Source of the DNA: Flavobacteriales bacterium UBA7443 | Lineage (GTDB): Bacteria; Bacteroidota; Bacteroidia; Flavobacteriales_D; Sanyastnellaceae | Assembly: GCA_002477505.1 (NCBI GenBank) | Contig: DLQB01000150.1 | Coordinates: forward strand, 1-21,977 | Length of the DNA: 21,977 bases | Reading direction: 5' to 3' | Shown: in pieces, positions 1 to 8,417 of the stretch | Position numbering within the stretch: position 1 is the stretch's first letter | Layout: every line of letters starts with the position of its first letter | Translations under genes and position numbers: made by a program | The notes under the pieces: model-generated | Told to the model about the DNA's origin: nothing | Databases searched by the model: none | Seen by the model: only the letters and a program-made list of their open reading frames with translations

Positions 1-726
1 AATCGCGGCCCCACCAACTTTCGGCGCAGGATTATCGTAAACATAATCAACGGTAACCTCAGTATTTTCTGGGTAGTTATTGATGCTGTGGATTTTGGAT
101 TTGTCGCGCGATAGTTTGCCGAGGACGGATTCACCGGGCTTCCGCGATGGCCTTTTGATCATTTCCAACCCTTCTTTCAAAAACAACTCAGCATTCGCAA
201 TGGCGTAAACCGTTTTCGATGAATCAATGCCTTCGATGTTGAGGCTCGCAATGATTGGCGTATTGATATTGGCTTCATTGGCTTTGGCCAATGGAGATTC
301 AGGATCGAAATAATAATTGGTGTTTTCAGCATGAATTTCAATTCGATTGAAGTGCTTGTGAAATGAAATGACCTTGCTGTTGCGATAGCTGCCACGGGTA
401 TAGCCAGATTCCGCTACACCATCCTCGACATGCGAAAAGTAGATGAACGGTTTCTCCAACATGCTGTCCGGAATCGCCATCCAACCATTACCATTGGTGG
501 TGTCGGAGTAAAGTGTAAAAAGTCCTTCGAAGGCAACAGCATCTTTCGTCAGCTCCTTCAGTTCCTTGGGGTCATCTTTCCCTCCACGTTTCGGTGGAGT
601 AGTATTCTCAGTACCCTTGTTTTTCTTTGACTTTTTACCACGCTGGCTGAATGCTTCGGCAGGAAGGATAGCCATGGCTCCTCCAAGGAAAATGAGGAAT
701 AGCGAATGGAATGTGCTTTTGTTCAT
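1..726 (-). CDS. Secreted zinc-dependent metalloprotease, DUF5117/DUF5118 family (N-terminal part)
   Basis: The frame is open from an ATG at 726-724 to the left edge, giving 242 residues; the rest of the gene lies outside the window. Residues 1 to about 27 form a signal peptide (hydrophobic core FLIFLGGAMAILP, then AEAFSQ). A lysine-rich, low-complexity linker follows to about residue 58. The remainder (FTLYSD, GNGWMAIPDSML, YTRGSYRNSK, then YYFDPESPLAKANEANINTP) resembles the DUF5118/DUF5117 region that precedes the HExxH catalytic domain in large Bacteroidota metalloproteases. The catalytic motif would be beyond the edge, so activity cannot be checked here. It is a probable periplasmic or outer-membrane-exposed protein. 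It follows the J-domain gene by 64 bases on the same strand and may have its own promoter. Family assignment is from recall of conserved stretches. Confidence 0.8.
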   Translation of the reverse strand, partial: MNKSTFHSLFLIFLGGAMAILPAEAFSQRGKKSKKNKGTENTTPPKRGGKDDPKELKELTKDAVAFEGLFTLYSDTTNGNGWMAIPDSMLEKPFIYFSHVEDGVAESGYTRGSYRNSKVISFHKHFNRIEIHAENTNYYFDPESPLAKANEANINTPIIASLNIEGIDSSKTVYAIANAELFLKEGLEMIKRPSRKPGESVLGKLSRDKSKIHSINNYPENTEVTVDYVYDNPAPKVGGAAI

Positions 727-749
727 AATCATTTCGAATAATGGGATGC

Positions 750-780
750 CAAGGTTAACCATCGTGCCGCCGGTATCCAA
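750..780 (-). promoter_or_regulatory. Candidate promoter for the metalloprotease gene
   Basis: On the minus strand TTG (780-778) is followed after 20 bases by TAACCTTG (757-750), one mismatch from the Bacteroidota -7 element TAnnTTTG. The ATG lies 23 bases further on. The spacing fits the known range for this phylum, but such short motifs arise by chance. Confidence 0.3.
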
Positions 781-790
781 GGCGGTCGTG

Positions 791-1534
791 CTATTTTATA
801 CCTCTATCGCGCTTAATTTGTTCGTAGGCCTTTTGAATGGCCAGAAATCGCTCACGTGCTTGATGGCGGTAGTCGTCCCCGAGATCTTGGGTTTTATCAG
901 GATGAAATTTCACCACCAGTTTCCGGTATGACTTTTTGACCTCAGCATCTGTCGCGGTGCGCTCAATCTCCAATACAGTGTAGGGATCAGTGGTGGATCC
1001 AACGAACATTTCTTCGATGCTTTTGAAGTCGGCATTTGAAATCCCCATCCAATGGGAAATTTGCTGAATGAGTTCCCGCTCGGCAGGGTGTATTTCTCCA
1101 TCAGCTTGTGCGATTCCAAATAAATATTGCAGCAGGAGGCGACGTTTGGCCACATCCATATTCTGTTTGATTTGGATCGTGACTTCCCGAATTCCGATGG
1201 ATTGCTTCAAGACATCGCGCAGCAGCAGTGTCAATTGTGCACCTTTGGCTTCGCCGAAATTTTTGCGCAGAAAGCCCTTGACATAGTCCAATTCAGACTG
1301 CAAGATGCGGTCGTCCGCTTTCATGACGGCCGCACTCAATACCAACAGGGCAATCGAGAAATCGCCCGCCTGGGTGGATTGGCGATTCCGGCTGCCAGCT
1401 GCTGTTCCTGCTTCGTTTTGCGCTAGGCTACTGTCGGCGAACATCTTTCCAAAGGCAAAGCCCATAATGGCTCCGATGGGACCGTAAAAGGCCCAACCTA
1501 TGGCACCACCAATCCAGGATCCGTAGCGGCTCAC
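791..1534 (-). CDS. TerB-like and C-terminal J-domain protein (DjlA-like co-chaperone)
   Basis: A 247-residue protein. Residues 8-32 are a glycine-rich hydrophobic stretch (WIGGAIGWAFYGPIGAIMG) that probably inserts in or associates with the membrane. Residues about 58-175 look like a TerB-type helical domain (KADDRILQSELDYV; AQADGEIHPAE). Residues about 183-245 are a J domain with the diagnostic HPD at 211-213 (KFHPDKT). This is the DjlA-like order, with the J domain at the C terminus; J domains stimulate DnaK ATPase. The start codon is GTG (1534-1532) and overlaps the htpG stop as GTGA. The next methionine (residue 24) would delete half of the conserved glycine-rich segment, so GTG is preferred. 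The overlap implies translational coupling to htpG and joint production of an Hsp90 and an Hsp70 co-chaperone. The client and membrane location are not known. Confidence 0.88.
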   Translation of the reverse strand: MSRYGSWIGGAIGWAFYGPIGAIMGFAFGKMFADSSLAQNEAGTAAGSRNRQSTQAGDFSIALLVLSAAVMKADDRILQSELDYVKGFLRKNFGEAKGAQLTLLLRDVLKQSIGIREVTIQIKQNMDVAKRRLLLQYLFGIAQADGEIHPAERELIQQISHWMGISNADFKSIEEMFVGSTTDPYTVLEIERTATDAEVKKSYRKLVVKFHPDKTQDLGDDYRHQARERFLAIQKAYEQIKRDRGIK

Positions 1535-3432
1535 GATAGCTCGCCGTATCCCTCCGCGATGAAGGCAGTCAGTTCTTCGCCTTCGAGCAATCCCTGTGAA
1601 AGTCGTGCCAAATCACCTGCACGCTTGGCTAGTTTTTGCTTGACTTCTTCGTTCTTCTCCGTGAGGATTTTTTGAACGATTGGGTGGTTCGAGTTGACTG
1701 TGACATCGTAATTGTCAGGCATCGCTCCAAACATTTGGAAGCCTCCACCACCGCCCACGGCTTGCTGTTCCTTCATGCGGCGCATGAATTCAGAACGTGT
1801 GATGGTAAGTGGCGCAGCAGTTGGAGACATAGCGGTGAATTTAACCTTGTACGCATCGCCCGGGAATGCCCCTTCGATGATAGGTTTCAAGACTTCCTCT
1901 TGTTTTTCATCCAGCGTGCTTTCTGCAGCATCTTCGGTTTCGATTAAGTTGTCCGCTACGTCGGAATCCACACGCTTGAATTGCACATCTGGGTATGCTT
2001 CTTCGAGCTTCTGGACCATGTGGGCGGCAAGTGGACCTTCCATCACGAGTACTTGGTATCCACGTTCCTTTGCGGCAGAAACGAAACTGTGTTGTGCCTT
2101 CGCATCGGCGGTGTATGGTAGAATGACTTTTCCGTTCTTATCTTTTTGCGTCTCACCGACCAGCGCAATGAGTTCTTCGTAGGTATGGCAAGTGCCATCG
2201 GTGTCCTTGAACAACATGAATTTCTTCGCTCGATCCATGAATTTGTCATCCGTGAGCATGCCATATTCCACGAATATCCTAAGGTCGTCCCACTGCGAAG
2301 CAAAGATTTCCCGGTCCTTTTTGAACATCGAGTTCAACTTGTCGGAGACCTTCTTGGAGATGTGTCCGCTGATTTTCTTGACGTTTGCATCTTCCTGAAG
2401 ATAGGAACGTGAAACATTGAGTGGAATGTCAGGGGAGTCAATCACACCGTGCAGAAGGGTGAGGAAATCGGGGACAATATTTTCGACGTTGTCGGTGATG
2501 AAGACTTGGTTGGAATACAAATGAATCTTATCCCTGCGCAATTCCATTTCTTTCTTCAGTTGAGGGAAGTACAGAATGCCTGTCAAATTGAATGGGAAGT
2601 CCACGTTCAAATGAATATGGAAAAGCGGGTCTTCGAAATTCATCGGATACAAGTCCCGATAAAATTTCTGATAATCTTCATCTTGAAGGTCGGCAGGTGC
2701 TTTGCTCCACAAGGGTGATGACTCATTTACAATCCGGGGCGATACTTTTTCTGTCTTTTTGACATTTCCTTCATCGTCCTTCTCACCGGTCGGATCATCG
2801 ACCATTGTGGTTTGGGTGCCGTGGATGATTTCCACCGGCATAAACTTGCAATATTTGTTGAGAATGCCCTGGATTCGCTCATCCGTCAAGAATTCTTCGC
2901 TATCATCTGCAATGTGGAGCACGATATCTGTTCCGCGCTCGTCTTTTTCAACTTTGTCGATGGTGTATTCGGGTGACCCATCGCAGCTCCACTTCACGGG
3001 TTCCGACCCTTCGCGCTGGCTCCAAGTGATGATGTCAACGTGTTTAGCGACCATGAACGCGGAGTAAAAACCCAGTCCAAAATGTCCGATGATGGCCGTT
3101 TTGGCTTCTTCTCCTTTGTATTTATCGAGGAATTCAGTAGCGCCAGAAAAGGCAATTTGATTGATGTACTTGTTGACTTCGTCCTCGGTCATGCCAATGC
3201 CCCGATCTCGGATAGTCAGTGTTTTGTTGGTCTCGTCTCGAATGACTTCAATGGACGTATTTCCATCTACCGCATTGACTTCGCCCAATTTTCCGAGCGT
3301 AATTCGCTTTTGGGTAGCATCTACTGCGTTTGAGACCAATTCCCGGAGGAAGATTTCGTGATCGCTGTAGAGAAACTTTTTGATGATTGGAAAAATATTC
3401 TCCGTTTGGACGTTGATGTTTCCTGTTTGCAT
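1531..3432 (-). CDS. htpG: Molecular chaperone HtpG (bacterial Hsp90)
   Basis: A full-length Hsp90 of 633 residues (family about 620-640). The N-terminal GHKL ATPase domain shows E31 and N35 in LRELVSNAVDA, D76 in IRDRGIGM, and the lid glycine motif GHFGLGFYSAFMV (116-128). A charged loop at about 206-230 is followed by the middle domain with the conserved NVSRSYLQ (R342 contacts the ATP phosphate in the family). The C-terminal dimerisation domain includes a run of five glycines and ends YGELS, with no MEEVD tail, as expected for bacteria. It acts in the cytosol as an ATP-driven homodimer that remodels client proteins with the DnaK system. It is the first gene of a unit with the J-domain gene. 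The 162-base upstream gap is shared with a divergent gene. No convincing heat-shock operator was identified there. Confidence 0.97.
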   Translation of the reverse strand: MQTGNINVQTENIFPIIKKFLYSDHEIFLRELVSNAVDATQKRITLGKLGEVNAVDGNTSIEVIRDETNKTLTIRDRGIGMTEDEVNKYINQIAFSGATEFLDKYKGEEAKTAIIGHFGLGFYSAFMVAKHVDIITWSQREGSEPVKWSCDGSPEYTIDKVEKDERGTDIVLHIADDSEEFLTDERIQGILNKYCKFMPVEIIHGTQTTMVDDPTGEKDDEGNVKKTEKVSPRIVNESSPLWSKAPADLQDEDYQKFYRDLYPMNFEDPLFHIHLNVDFPFNLTGILYFPQLKKEMELRRDKIHLYSNQVFITDNVENIVPDFLTLLHGVIDSPDIPLNVSRSYLQEDANVKKISGHISKKVSDKLNSMFKKDREIFASQWDDLRIFVEYGMLTDDKFMDRAKKFMLFKDTDGTCHTYEELIALVGETQKDKNGKVILPYTADAKAQHSFVSAAKERGYQVLVMEGPLAAHMVQKLEEAYPDVQFKRVDSDVADNLIETEDAAESTLDEKQEEVLKPIIEGAFPGDAYKVKFTAMSPTAAPLTITRSEFMRRMKEQQAVGGGGGFQMFGAMPDNYDVTVNSNHPIVQKILTEKNEEVKQKLAKRAGDLARLSQGLLEGEELTAFIAEGYGELS

Positions 3433-3594
3433 GGTTTTCGTGTCTTTGGCGATAGGGTATCAATCATTGCGCCAATGCCATTTGTGCGCGAAAAACTGAC
3501 AAACTGACCCTTGAATGATGACGAGTGCATGAAAATGTCGGTCATGTTGTCGCTTCCATCCTAAATTGCCAATTCAAAACTGAAATCTGAAGCG
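3433..3594. other. Divergent intergenic region with three AAACTGA repeats
   Basis: This gap separates the divergent htpG and Asp-box protein genes. AAACTGA occurs at 3493-3499, 3501-3507 and 3577-3583, the first two 8 bases apart. On the minus strand 3507-3500 reads TCAGTTTG, one base from the TAnnTTTG -7 element, and could serve htpG, but no good -33 element sits at the right distance. No confident plus-strand promoter was found; TAAATTGC at 3562-3569 is the closest match. Confidence 0.3.
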
Positions 3595-6500
3595 ATGATG
3601 CGTCCATTCATTTCCTGTTGTTTCGTTGTTTTAATCGCAGGGCAGATTGAAGCACAAACCAATCTGCTTGACCCTGTCAATGATCCGGATTGGTCGGTTT
3701 TGATGCAGGATCCTGAGGTGAGTCCTGACCAAATTCGCACGCAGTTTGAAACACGTTGGGAGGGCAGACCACGTGTGAAAGGTTCGGGATACAAGCAAGT
3801 GGAACGATGGCTTCATTTGATGGATGGCCGAACGAATTCAGAGGACGGAAGTGTATTGGACGGAAATGTCGCTTTTCGAGCGCACAAGAGGTGGTCGGAA
3901 TCCATTGCAAATGGTCGCTCACTCGAAGGCAACTGGAAGGTATGTGGCCCGGTATTGGACGACATTACGACGCGCGACCACATCCGAGGCATAGGTCGTA
4001 TGAATGCTATTACCTTCCATCCTTCAGATGCCAATGTCATTTTTGCCGGCGCTCCAGCAGGGGGACTTTGGAGAACGTATGACGGCGGACAATCTTGGAC
4101 GTGCAATACCGATGACTTCCCGACTTTGGGAGTCAGTGGGATTGACTTTGCTGCCTCGAACCCCGCAACCGTCTACATCGGTACGGGTGACCGCGATGCG
4201 TCAGACAGCCCTGGCATGGGTGTCATGAAATCCATTGATGCTGGCGAGACTTGGGAATTTGCGAATGATGGAATTTCAGGATACGTCGTGGGAGATTTGC
4301 TGGTGCACCCGGAGAATGAGGACCAAGTTGTCGCTGCCACAAGCAATGGTATTTTCAAGACAACGGATGGAGGCCAATCTTGGAATCAAGTCTCCAACAA
4401 TACGCAGAACTACAAAGACATTGTTCAGCATCCCACCAATCCAAGCATTATTTATTGCACCGGTAGCGGCCGTTTTTGGCGAAGTGAAGACGCCGGTGAT
4501 AGCTGGGAATACATCAACGATGGCATTGAACCGAGCACACGCATGGTCATAGCCGTTACCCCGGCAGCGCCGGATTATGTGTACGTTCTTTCAACGGGAA
4601 CCTATGAGTACCGCGCATTTTACAAATCGACCGATTCCGGAGTGAATTTTGAAGAAATGAGTGACGCCCCCAATATCATGGGCTGGAGCGCTTCGGGCGA
4701 TGGGGAAGGAGGGCAGGCATGGTACGACCTCTGCTTGGAGGCCGACCCTGTGGTGGTAGATCGCGTTTACGCGGGTGGCATTCGCATGAAGCGGTCCGAT
4801 GATGCAGGCGTGACGTGGCTGGATATACAAGACAGCTATTTGCATGTCGATCAGCACGACCTAACCGCCAACCCCCATACCAATGAGATTTGGCTTGCGA
4901 ATGATGGTGGTATCTATCGATATGCCAATAACCAGCAATGGGAAGACCGCAGTCACGGGATCATCACAGGAGAGATTTACAAAATTGGTCAAAGTCCTTT
5001 TGCAGGCACCAATGCCATGAACGGATACCAAGACAATGGCACATACTTATTCGATGGCATTCAATGGTCTCGGGGAAGCGGAGGAGATGGTTTCGAGTGC
5101 ATTTATGATCCGAACGACCCCAATTGGTTCTTTTCCAGTTCCCAGTACGGTCGGATCTACCGCACCGGTCCGGGCATCCAATCCCAGACCATTGTAGCCA
5201 ATGGCGATTTGGGCATCACAGAAGGTGGAGCGTGGTCCACCCCGTTCACTGTATCTCCAGAAAATTCCGAAACCATGTTTGTTGGCCTGCTGAATATATG
5301 GCGATCCATGAACATCAAACATCCCGTTCGGGACAGCATCGTTTGGGAAAAGATCAGCTCAGAATTGGGTGGTTCTGATGCGAATGCCATGCGCGTCGTT
5401 CATCGGCATCGAAGCAATGAAAACATTGTCTTTGCTGCGAAAAGCAATCGAAAATTGTTCCGATGTGACAATGCCTTGGATGAGGCCGATAGCATTGTTT
5501 GGGTCAATCTCAGCAACGACCTGCCGCTGAGCTCTAACCCTGTTTTGTCGGTGGAGACGGTATTTGGAGAGGACAGCACAGTCTTCATTTCGTTTGCGAA
5601 GAAAGTCTGGAAATCATCTGATTTAGGTCTCAATTGGGAGGAGTTGGAAGGAGAGTTGTCGGATTTGCCAATCAATTCCATTGTGTATGACACCACAGGA
5701 ACGGATGCCTTGTATGCAGGGTCGGACATGGGGGTATTCCATTGGGATGTACAAGATTCAACTTGGTCCAATTTCTCCAGTGGACTCCCGGCATCGGTTC
5801 GCATTACGGAATTGGAGTTGTATCCGGGCGCAGGCGTCAATGATCCGCAACGTCTTCGAGCAGGAACGTATGGACGTGGCATGTGGGAGACTGATGTTCA
5901 TGGGGAAAGCGTTGGGTTCCCGCCGCTCGCCTTTCTGAGCCCAAGTGCCGGCGAAGCTGCAATCTATGGCCCTGCCGTTGTTGAACTTTCGTTTCGGAGA
6001 AATTTAGAAACCATTGAAATGGAGGGCCTGTCCATCGACGATATCCAAGTTGAAAATGCCGTTGTTTCGTCTATGGAAGGTGATGGGTTGGATTATCTTC
6101 TCACCATCAGCCCGTTGGATTACGGACCAATGCTTCTGCACATTCCGGATGCAGCGGCGAATGAAGTGGATGGGTTCAATTTGGGCAACTTGGGATCGGA
6201 TTCCCTACAGTTGGTGTACCACCCTGCGCCGGATGCTTTCGGTCCATTCGGACCTGGCGGGGTTGGTAATAGCGAAGATCTCGCCATCTGGCTTCGCGGA
6301 GATTGGGGGCTGTTTAATAGCAACGGCGAGGCACTCACAGGTAATGAAACCATTGCTGAGTGGCGGGATGTTGCTTCGGGCAATTTTGTTTCAGCTTTCC
6401 AAGACAGTGAAACAGCCAGTCCCGTCCAGGCGGTTGATGGAATCAACGGCCATGCTGCGATCGCTTTCGATGGAGAAGACGATTGCGTAATCGCCCCTGC

Positions 6501-7701
6501 TGTGGAGCTCGCCCGCAGCATTTCCGCATTTAGTGTGGTTCGAGGTGCAAGTAATGCGTGGAATGAGCACGGCTGGATTGCCAGTGCGCGCGGGTCAAAT
6601 GGATTCATTTTGCATCCATGGAAAAATCAAAGTTCCTATCAATCTGTGGTGATTGATGACGAAGGGAATTACGCTCAAGCGACCCCTGTGTGGATTGTCG
6701 ATGCCTCATTGCCTCAGTTTTACGGAGTGATTTACGATCAGTCGGATTGGGACCAGCAGTTCTATACTATTATCAACGAAACGCGTCTGCCGTTTCCCGG
6801 GAGCAACATCGGAGCACGGGCCAATTCCGACTTGGTTGAAGTGCGCTACGGTTGGGATTTTGACAATCGGTTTGGCGAAGGCATGATTGCCGAGCACTTT
6901 ATCTACAACCGTCGGCTCTTTGAGTCCCATCGCAAAATTGTGACCAATTACGTGGGCGCACGTTATGCCATGGGCATGGGCAACGCGCAGATGTATTTCC
7001 GGTCCATGTACCCGGAAGATGTTGCGGGTATTGGCCGTGAAAGCGAGTGGGATCTTCACGATGACGCCCAAGGTGCGGGGGCCGTTCGCATCAGCGATCC
7101 GACAGATATGGAGGACGGCGAATACCTCTTTTGGGGACACGATGGAGCCGAATTGCAGGTAGTACAGGCGTATCCATTTCAAACAGAGCGTCTTGAACGG
7201 ATTTGGGCGATTGAAGAATTGGGTGAGCTTGGAACGGTCAATTTTAAAATTGCAGATGCGGGTGTAGCGGAATTATTCGCATCGGGATCCATTGGCCTTA
7301 TTGTGGGAGAAGGTGATGCGTTTGATGTCAACAACCAACCGGCCTTTTATCCCTTGCAAAATCAAGGCGAATATTGGACAACCAGTATCGATTTTCCTGC
7401 GAGTGGAGTCTTCACAATTGGGTTTGATCCCGTGATGGCATTGAACGAATCAATGGCAGAAGCCAGTTGGCAGCTGTATCCCAATCCTACCGATGGGTTG
7501 CTCAATATTCAAGTAAGGCACTTGAATCCGGCGGGTACAACATGCCGAGTGCTGGATTGTGCTGGGCGGATTATTTATCAGTGGCAATGGAGCACGGCAC
7601 AGAACGAGGCCTTGGACGTGTCATCCTGGTCCAATGGACTGTATGTGTTGGAGTTTACGAAGTCAGGCCAACGTCACACGTTGCCCTTCATGAAGCAGTA
7701 A
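3595..7701 (+). CDS. Large secreted Asp-box (sortilin/VPS10-like) protein with type IX sorting domain
   Basis: A 1368-residue protein. Residues 1-21 are a signal peptide ending IEAQ. Residues about 100-760 form a beta-propeller-like region with Asp-box motifs (S/T-x-D-x-G-x-S/T-W) at 161-168, 213-220, 256-263, 297-304, 401-408 and 674-681, and a degenerate one at 345-352 ending in F. The stretch GRMNAITFHPSDANVIFAGA (approximate residues 131-150) is typical of this family. An Ig-like segment (about 778-880) follows, then a LamG/concanavalin-like domain (about 893-1120), a YPEDVAGIGRE segment (about 1138) resembling the domain that often follows it, and a type IX secretion sorting domain (1287-1368, WQLYPNPTDG). 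It is therefore predicted to be exported and attached to, or released from, the cell surface. The Asp-box fold occurs in sialidases and adhesins, but no catalytic set was recognised, so binding is more likely than catalysis. It appears monocistronic. ATG 3598 is an equally possible start. Confidence 0.9.
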   Translation: MMRPFISCCFVVLIAGQIEAQTNLLDPVNDPDWSVLMQDPEVSPDQIRTQFETRWEGRPRVKGSGYKQVERWLHLMDGRTNSEDGSVLDGNVAFRAHKRWSESIANGRSLEGNWKVCGPVLDDITTRDHIRGIGRMNAITFHPSDANVIFAGAPAGGLWRTYDGGQSWTCNTDDFPTLGVSGIDFAASNPATVYIGTGDRDASDSPGMGVMKSIDAGETWEFANDGISGYVVGDLLVHPENEDQVVAATSNGIFKTTDGGQSWNQVSNNTQNYKDIVQHPTNPSIIYCTGSGRFWRSEDAGDSWEYINDGIEPSTRMVIAVTPAAPDYVYVLSTGTYEYRAFYKSTDSGVNFEEMSDAPNIMGWSASGDGEGGQAWYDLCLEADPVVVDRVYAGGIRMKRSDDAGVTWLDIQDSYLHVDQHDLTANPHTNEIWLANDGGIYRYANNQQWEDRSHGIITGEIYKIGQSPFAGTNAMNGYQDNGTYLFDGIQWSRGSGGDGFECIYDPNDPNWFFSSSQYGRIYRTGPGIQSQTIVANGDLGITEGGAWSTPFTVSPENSETMFVGLLNIWRSMNIKHPVRDSIVWEKISSELGGSDANAMRVVHRHRSNENIVFAAKSNRKLFRCDNALDEADSIVWVNLSNDLPLSSNPVLSVETVFGEDSTVFISFAKKVWKSSDLGLNWEELEGELSDLPINSIVYDTTGTDALYAGSDMGVFHWDVQDSTWSNFSSGLPASVRITELELYPGAGVNDPQRLRAGTYGRGMWETDVHGESVGFPPLAFLSPSAGEAAIYGPAVVELSFRRNLETIEMEGLSIDDIQVENAVVSSMEGDGLDYLLTISPLDYGPMLLHIPDAAANEVDGFNLGNLGSDSLQLVYHPAPDAFGPFGPGGVGNSEDLAIWLRGDWGLFNSNGEALTGNETIAEWRDVASGNFVSAFQDSETASPVQAVDGINGHAAIAFDGEDDCVIAPAVELARSISAFSVVRGASNAWNEHGWIASARGSNGFILHPWKNQSSYQSVVIDDEGNYAQATPVWIVDASLPQFYGVIYDQSDWDQQFYTIINETRLPFPGSNIGARANSDLVEVRYGWDFDNRFGEGMIAEHFIYNRRLFESHRKIVTNYVGARYAMGMGNAQMYFRSMYPEDVAGIGRESEWDLHDDAQGAGAVRISDPTDMEDGEYLFWGHDGAELQVVQAYPFQTERLERIWAIEELGELGTVNFKIADAGVAELFASGSIGLIVGEGDAFDVNNQPAFYPLQNQGEYWTTSIDFPASGVFTIGFDPVMALNESMAEASWQLYPNPTDGLLNIQVRHLNPAGTTCRVLDCAGRIIYQWQWSTAQNEALDVSSWSNGLYVLEFTKSGQRHTLPFMKQ

Positions 7702-7708
7702 TGCACGC

Positions 7709-8398
7709 TTAGAAATTCGGGCGGAGCAGCGACTTGGAGTAGAAGTCATCGATGACCTTTACAACCTCTTCTGCGGTGTCGACGACATGGAACAGATTGG
7801 GGTCACCCGGGCTGATGGTTTCGTACTGATCGGATAAGGTTGTTCTCATCCAGTCGACCAGACCAGACCAAAACTTGGAATCGAAAAGAATGATTGGAAC
7901 GGGCTCCACCTTGGAGGTCTGCACCAGCGTCAGCGCTTCGAATAGCTCGTCCAATGTGCCGAATCCTCCGGGCATGACCACGAATCCCTGCGAGTATTTC
8001 ACAAACATGACTTTTCGCACAAAGAAGTAGTCGAAGTCGATGCTTTTATCTGGATCGATATAAGGATTGTTGTGTTGCTCAAAGGGCAACTCAATGTTTA
8101 AGCCAACGGATGTTCCGCCTGCATCATGTGCTCCTCGATTTCCGGCTTCCATGACGCCAGGACCACCTCCGGTGATCACGCCATAGCCTCGTTCACTAAG
8201 CTGCCGCGCAACTTCACGGGATTGATTGTACACAATGGAATCCTCACTCATACGCGCTGAACCATAGATGCTGATGCAAGGGCCGATGCGTTGTAGCGTT
8301 TCAAACCCTTGGACAAACTCGCCCATGATTTTAAAGATGGACCAGCTGTCATTGGTCTTGATTTCGTTCCAGTCGCGTTGTTTCAATCCTTTCTTCAT
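7709..8398 (-). CDS. LOG-family (TIGR00730) nucleotide phosphoribohydrolase
   Basis: A 229-residue Rossmann-fold protein of the LOG / TIGR00730 family. It carries the two signature motifs GGGPGVMEA (77-85) and PGGFGTLDE (143-151), plus the R129-K130 pair that lies in the active site of characterised members. Those members hydrolyse nucleoside 5'-monophosphates, in several cases cytokinin riboside monophosphates, releasing the base and ribose 5-phosphate. The true substrate in this organism is unknown and may simply be a purine nucleotide. It is the last gene of the minus-strand run, 19 bases after uvrA. Only 7 bases separate its stop from that of the convergent Asp-box gene, leaving no room for an intergenic terminator. 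Confidence 0.88.
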   Translation of the reverse strand: MKKGLKQRDWNEIKTNDSWSIFKIMGEFVQGFETLQRIGPCISIYGSARMSEDSIVYNQSREVARQLSERGYGVITGGGPGVMEAGNRGAHDAGGTSVGLNIELPFEQHNNPYIDPDKSIDFDYFFVRKVMFVKYSQGFVVMPGGFGTLDELFEALTLVQTSKVEPVPIILFDSKFWSGLVDWMRTTLSDQYETISPGDPNLFHVVDTAEEVVKVIDDFYSKSLLRPNF

Positions 8399-8417
8399 CC
8401 CGTATTGATTCGTCTGT

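Noticed and set aside
761..790. Possible terminator hairpin CCGCC/GGCGG downstream of the J-domain gene
   Set aside because: The stem is five pairs with a nine-base loop and no T-run follows on the minus strand; it may equally be chance.
566..931. Plus-strand frame of 121 residues across the metalloprotease/J-domain gap
   Set aside because: It is antisense to the start of one supported gene and the end of another, with no homology that I recognise.
1636..2182. Plus-strand open frames of 103 and 156 residues inside htpG
   Set aside because: htpG is unmistakable over its full length; the opposite-strand frames have low-complexity serine-rich translations and no domain.
5400..7182. Long open frames on the minus strand inside the Asp-box protein gene (158-162 residues each)
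   Set aside because: They lie wholly inside a well-supported plus-strand gene, have no recognisable domains or signals, and their compositions look like antisense shadows.
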